From contig JAGKQI010000105.1 of assembly GCA_018806915.1 (NCBI GenBank), positions 3,410,001 through 3,474,000 of the forward strand: 64,000 nt of DNA, given 5' to 3'. The notes beneath the pieces are model-generated. The model saw only the letters and a program-made list of their open reading frames with translations, was not told the origin of the DNA and ran no database searches. Both the position numbers and the translations under genes were made by a program. Of the stretch, positions 62,127-64,000 are shown piece after piece. This DNA is from Phytophthora colocasiae (lineage: Eukaryota; Oomycota; Peronosporomycetes; Peronosporales; Peronosporaceae). Each line of letters opens with the position of its first letter. Position 1 is the first letter of the stretch.

Positions 62127-63456
62127 GAGTGTCTGAGCTTAGGTGATAAAGAGTCACGAAGAGCCGTTCCCACATCTAAAGAGCTCCGAAAGAAAAAAAG
62201 CATTTGCAGGTTGCGGGTTGCACGAACGCGACAGTTGTACTCGCTGTTCCCGCAACCAACAACCAACATCCGCTCCGAAAGGTCTCTATTGTGTATTGCA
62301 ATAGATTGTTATCCTGCACTCCTTCAACTGCCTGGAGTATGTTGTGGTGTTTCTGGCGCTCAATCGTCTTGGAGCTATTTGCTCGCCTTCGTCTCCCCTC
62401 TTTAATGGCAAAGAGCTGGCGAACCAGATCAAGACAGCTGAGGTGACTTTATAATTGTGGAAATGCAAGAGGGGCGTTGACTTTTAACCAGCGTTTGAGT
62501 TGTAGGCGGGTGCTATTATCGCACACAGAAGATTTACCAAAGTTGCAATGGAGGCGGCTGGGCGTTGTGGGATTCCGCTATCGCACGTGTATACCCTCGA
62601 GCAGGACAATACTTTTCCAGAGATGCAGTCAATTGAGTACGTCACCACTATTGTCAAAAAGAAAACGCAAAGTATTGACATGATGCTATTCTTCATACAG
62701 GAGTTTTGTTGCGATGGATTTATCATTCCCGGATATCCCTCCAATCGATCCGAATCAAGTCGTGACGCTTCCGTTCTCTAGCGGGACCACTGGCCACCCG
62801 AAGGGTGTGGAACTTACTGCACGAGCAATGTACGCGTCCGGAATGGTCTTTGGATTCCGAGAAAGCAAGAAGGGCTCTGTGTTAAGCATGTTGCCATTTT
62901 TCCACATCATGATGACGCTGAACTTCCACGTCACTCTTTTCCTTGGGAAACCAATGATTGTGCTCCCTGGTTTCACACCCGACACTTTCCTACGAACTGT
63001 GGAGAAGTACAAGCTGGATATGATCGGTCTCGCCCCTCCACTTGTTACATTTCTCGCCAAAAGCCCAATTGTCGACAAATACGACCTCTCTCACGTAAAG
63101 AACGTGAAATATGGAGGAGCTCCACTTGGTAAGGAAGTCGAGCGTGCAGTCATGCAGCGCCTGGGTATTCAGGTACTGCAAGGCTACGGTATGACGGAGT
63201 TCGTGGGCTGCGGGTGTCGAGCATACCCAGATCAGGTTCGAAATGGTTCTTCAGGCACCCTACACCCCAATACGGATTTGAGGGTAGTAGACCTACAAAC
63301 GGGAGAAGATTTACCCGCTAACAGGACAGGAGAGCTATTGTTTCGCACTCCGACAATGATGAAGGGCTACTACAAGAACCCAGAAGCAACGCGTGCAGCA
63401 TTTACACAGGACGGGTTTCTTCGTACAGGAGATCTGGGGTATATCGATGAAGATGG

Positions 63457-63640
63457 GGAATTGGAAAAGGAGATGTACGTTTACTGAGGTTAAAATGAGG
63501 AACGATATAGTATTGTTGCTAACCCCCTACAGACGGTTGTCTTGCACTCGTTTAACTGTATCGAGTACCCAGTTGTATTCTTCGCTCTCAATCGAATCGG
63601 AGCTGTCTGCTCTCCTTCACCAACTCTGTTTAATGGAAAG
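63457..63640 (+). pseudogene. 4CL-like acyl-CoA synthetase, copy 4 fragment
   Basis: Starts abruptly with the end of exon 1 (GIGKGD, 63457-63474), then a 58-bp intron (GTACGT...CTACAG, 63475-63532) and exon 2 (TVVLHSFNCIEYPVVFFALN ... LFNGK) up to 63640, where an LTR begins. It joins copy 3 without any spacer. The arrangement is expected from a deletion or unequal exchange between two paralogues. The rest of the gene, if present, lies beyond the LTR element to the right. Confidence 0.8.
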
Positions 63641-63852
63641 TGTTCGTTCGTCGCCTTCGTAGTAAATGTAGAAGTGAGTTCATTCATCGTTAGCTAGAGC
63701 TAACTACAATATGCATTGTCTTCACGATCAGTCGTCCGTTGCATCACCGCTGCGTTCGAGGTTTCAAAACGACTTGATGAGAAGTCTCTGAGTACAGCAG
63801 TTGCTGGGCAGAATCCCAACAACGTGCTGTACTTGTAGCAACCGCTACAACA
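63641..63852 (-). repeat. LTR of a further element running off the right edge (probable 3' LTR)
   Basis: 212 bp with ends TGTTGTAGCGG...CGAACGAACA on the minus strand. Immediately outside on the minus strand is GGAGAGGGAAG (63863-63853), a good polypurine tract, so this should be the 3' LTR of a minus-strand element whose body lies beyond 64000. A 16-bp hairpin GTTAGCT-AG-AGCTAAC is inside. Size and TGTT..AACA ends are copia-like. Confidence 0.6.
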
Positions 63853-64000
63853 CTTCCCTCTCCATGCTCGAGAAACTTCTCGTTTCGCACTAACCTACCG
63901 GTGAATCAGTGCCGGGAAGTTGGAAAGCTTTACGTGATATTGAGAGCCTTTCGTAGCTCTCGAACGGCTGACTGGTTGCCGTGTTCCTTCAGGAATGCCT
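63853..64000 (-). mobile_element. Start of the element body beyond the LTR
   Basis: 148 bp before the window ends. No domain can be recognised in so short a piece. It contains a small inverted repeat GAGAGC...GCTCTC (~63941-63961). Confidence 0.35.

Larger units (their letters stand above)
53470..62287 (-). mobile_element. PIF/Harbinger-like element in intron 1 of ligase copy 3
   Basis: 42-bp terminal inverted repeats (AGAGACCTTTCGGAGC..GATGTTGG.., 53470-53511 and 62246-62287), differing at one base, flanked by ATT on both sides, a 3-bp duplication as in PIF/Harbinger. On the minus strand, 54271-53927 and 53858-53547 encode decayed transposase pieces (GLAALMMALYYHDSSYDHAL; ALEDYRFKCDKLMQLTDLLL). 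The transposase identification is tentative; the termini are clear. Without the nested gypsy element it would be about 1.0 kb. Confidence 0.6.
53219..63456 (+). pseudogene. 4CL-like acyl-CoA synthetase, copy 3, disrupted and 3'-truncated
   Basis: Exon 1 53219-53425 (MIFRSKCPALPIPDDASIWN... to KGD), intron 1 53426-62304 carrying the Harbinger/gypsy insertion, exon 2 62305-62442, intron 62443-62505, exon 3 62506-62636, intron 62637-62700, exon 4 62701 to ~63456. Intron positions equal those of copy 2. Motifs kept: LPFSSGTTGHPKGVEL, YGMTE, TGDLGYIDEDG. At ~63456 the sequence switches from copy-3 codons into the end of exon 1 of another paralogue. The last ~120 residues, including the hinge, the catalytic lysine and the SRL signal, are therefore absent. 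Confidence 0.85.

Noticed and set aside
1..64000. CRISPR arrays, bacterial operons or prophage
   Set aside because: Spliced genes, oomycete initiators and LTR elements show a eukaryotic nuclear sequence. The only short tandem arrays lack unique spacers.

Overview
The window looks like a repeat-rich stretch of an oomycete genome, most likely Phytophthora or a close relative. The evidence is short GT-AG introns of 55-66 bp, oomycete-type initiator elements (TCATT-type Inr) just upstream of start codons, a tandem cluster of 4-coumarate-CoA-ligase-like genes ending in a peroxisomal SRL tripeptide, and Ty3/gypsy and Ty1/copia families of oomycete type. Host genes are few: an F-box/LRR-like gene (3372-5324, minus), a secreted PI-PLC-X-like phosphodiesterase (41843-44284, minus) and the acyl-CoA-ligase cluster (48110-63640, plus). 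Mobile DNA fills most of the rest.

Layout. 1-2650 holds a decayed copia gag and the 5' end of a piggyBac-like element. 3372-5324 is the F-box-like gene, followed by a patch of short repeats and tRNA-like fragments. 6347-39317 is one nested block. A ~4.9 kb copia element (LTRs at 6347-6510 and 39152-39317) was hit by two ~14 kb gypsy elements of one family, now in opposite orientation (6598-20627 plus; 21279-35274 minus). The 651-bp copia piece between them is inverted relative to its flanks, and the 4-bp target duplications (GTTT, GAAG) are shared crosswise between the two gypsy elements. The locus therefore underwent an inversion between the two copies, or was mis-oriented in assembly. 40104-41479 holds two deleted pogo-like elements with TA target duplications. 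44.6-47.2 kb holds transposon fragments, palindromes and a 51-bp tandem repeat. 48.1-64 kb is the ligase cluster. Copy 1 is intact and intronless. Copy 2 is split by a hAT element. Copy 3 carries a Harbinger-like element in intron 1, itself split by a 7.8 kb chromovirus. Copy 4 is a fragment fused to copy 3 and cut by an LTR element that runs off the right edge.

The most interesting system is the 14 kb gypsy family. (i) Gag starts one base from the LTR, so its first codons overlap the tRNA primer-binding site. (ii) Gag and Pol are joined by a -1 frame overlap with a GTTAAAC heptamer directly before the gag stop and a strong hairpin after it. (iii) Pol has two RNase H domains and a C-terminal chromodomain. 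(iv) Between pol and the 3' LTR lies a long antisense gene pair: a coiled-coil protein, then an acidic/globular open frame in the -1 frame. (v) The element is strikingly enriched in GATC. A second, unrelated chromovirus (54301-62126) also carries a decayed antisense reading region downstream of its chromodomain, so this architecture may recur in oomycete Ty3 elements.
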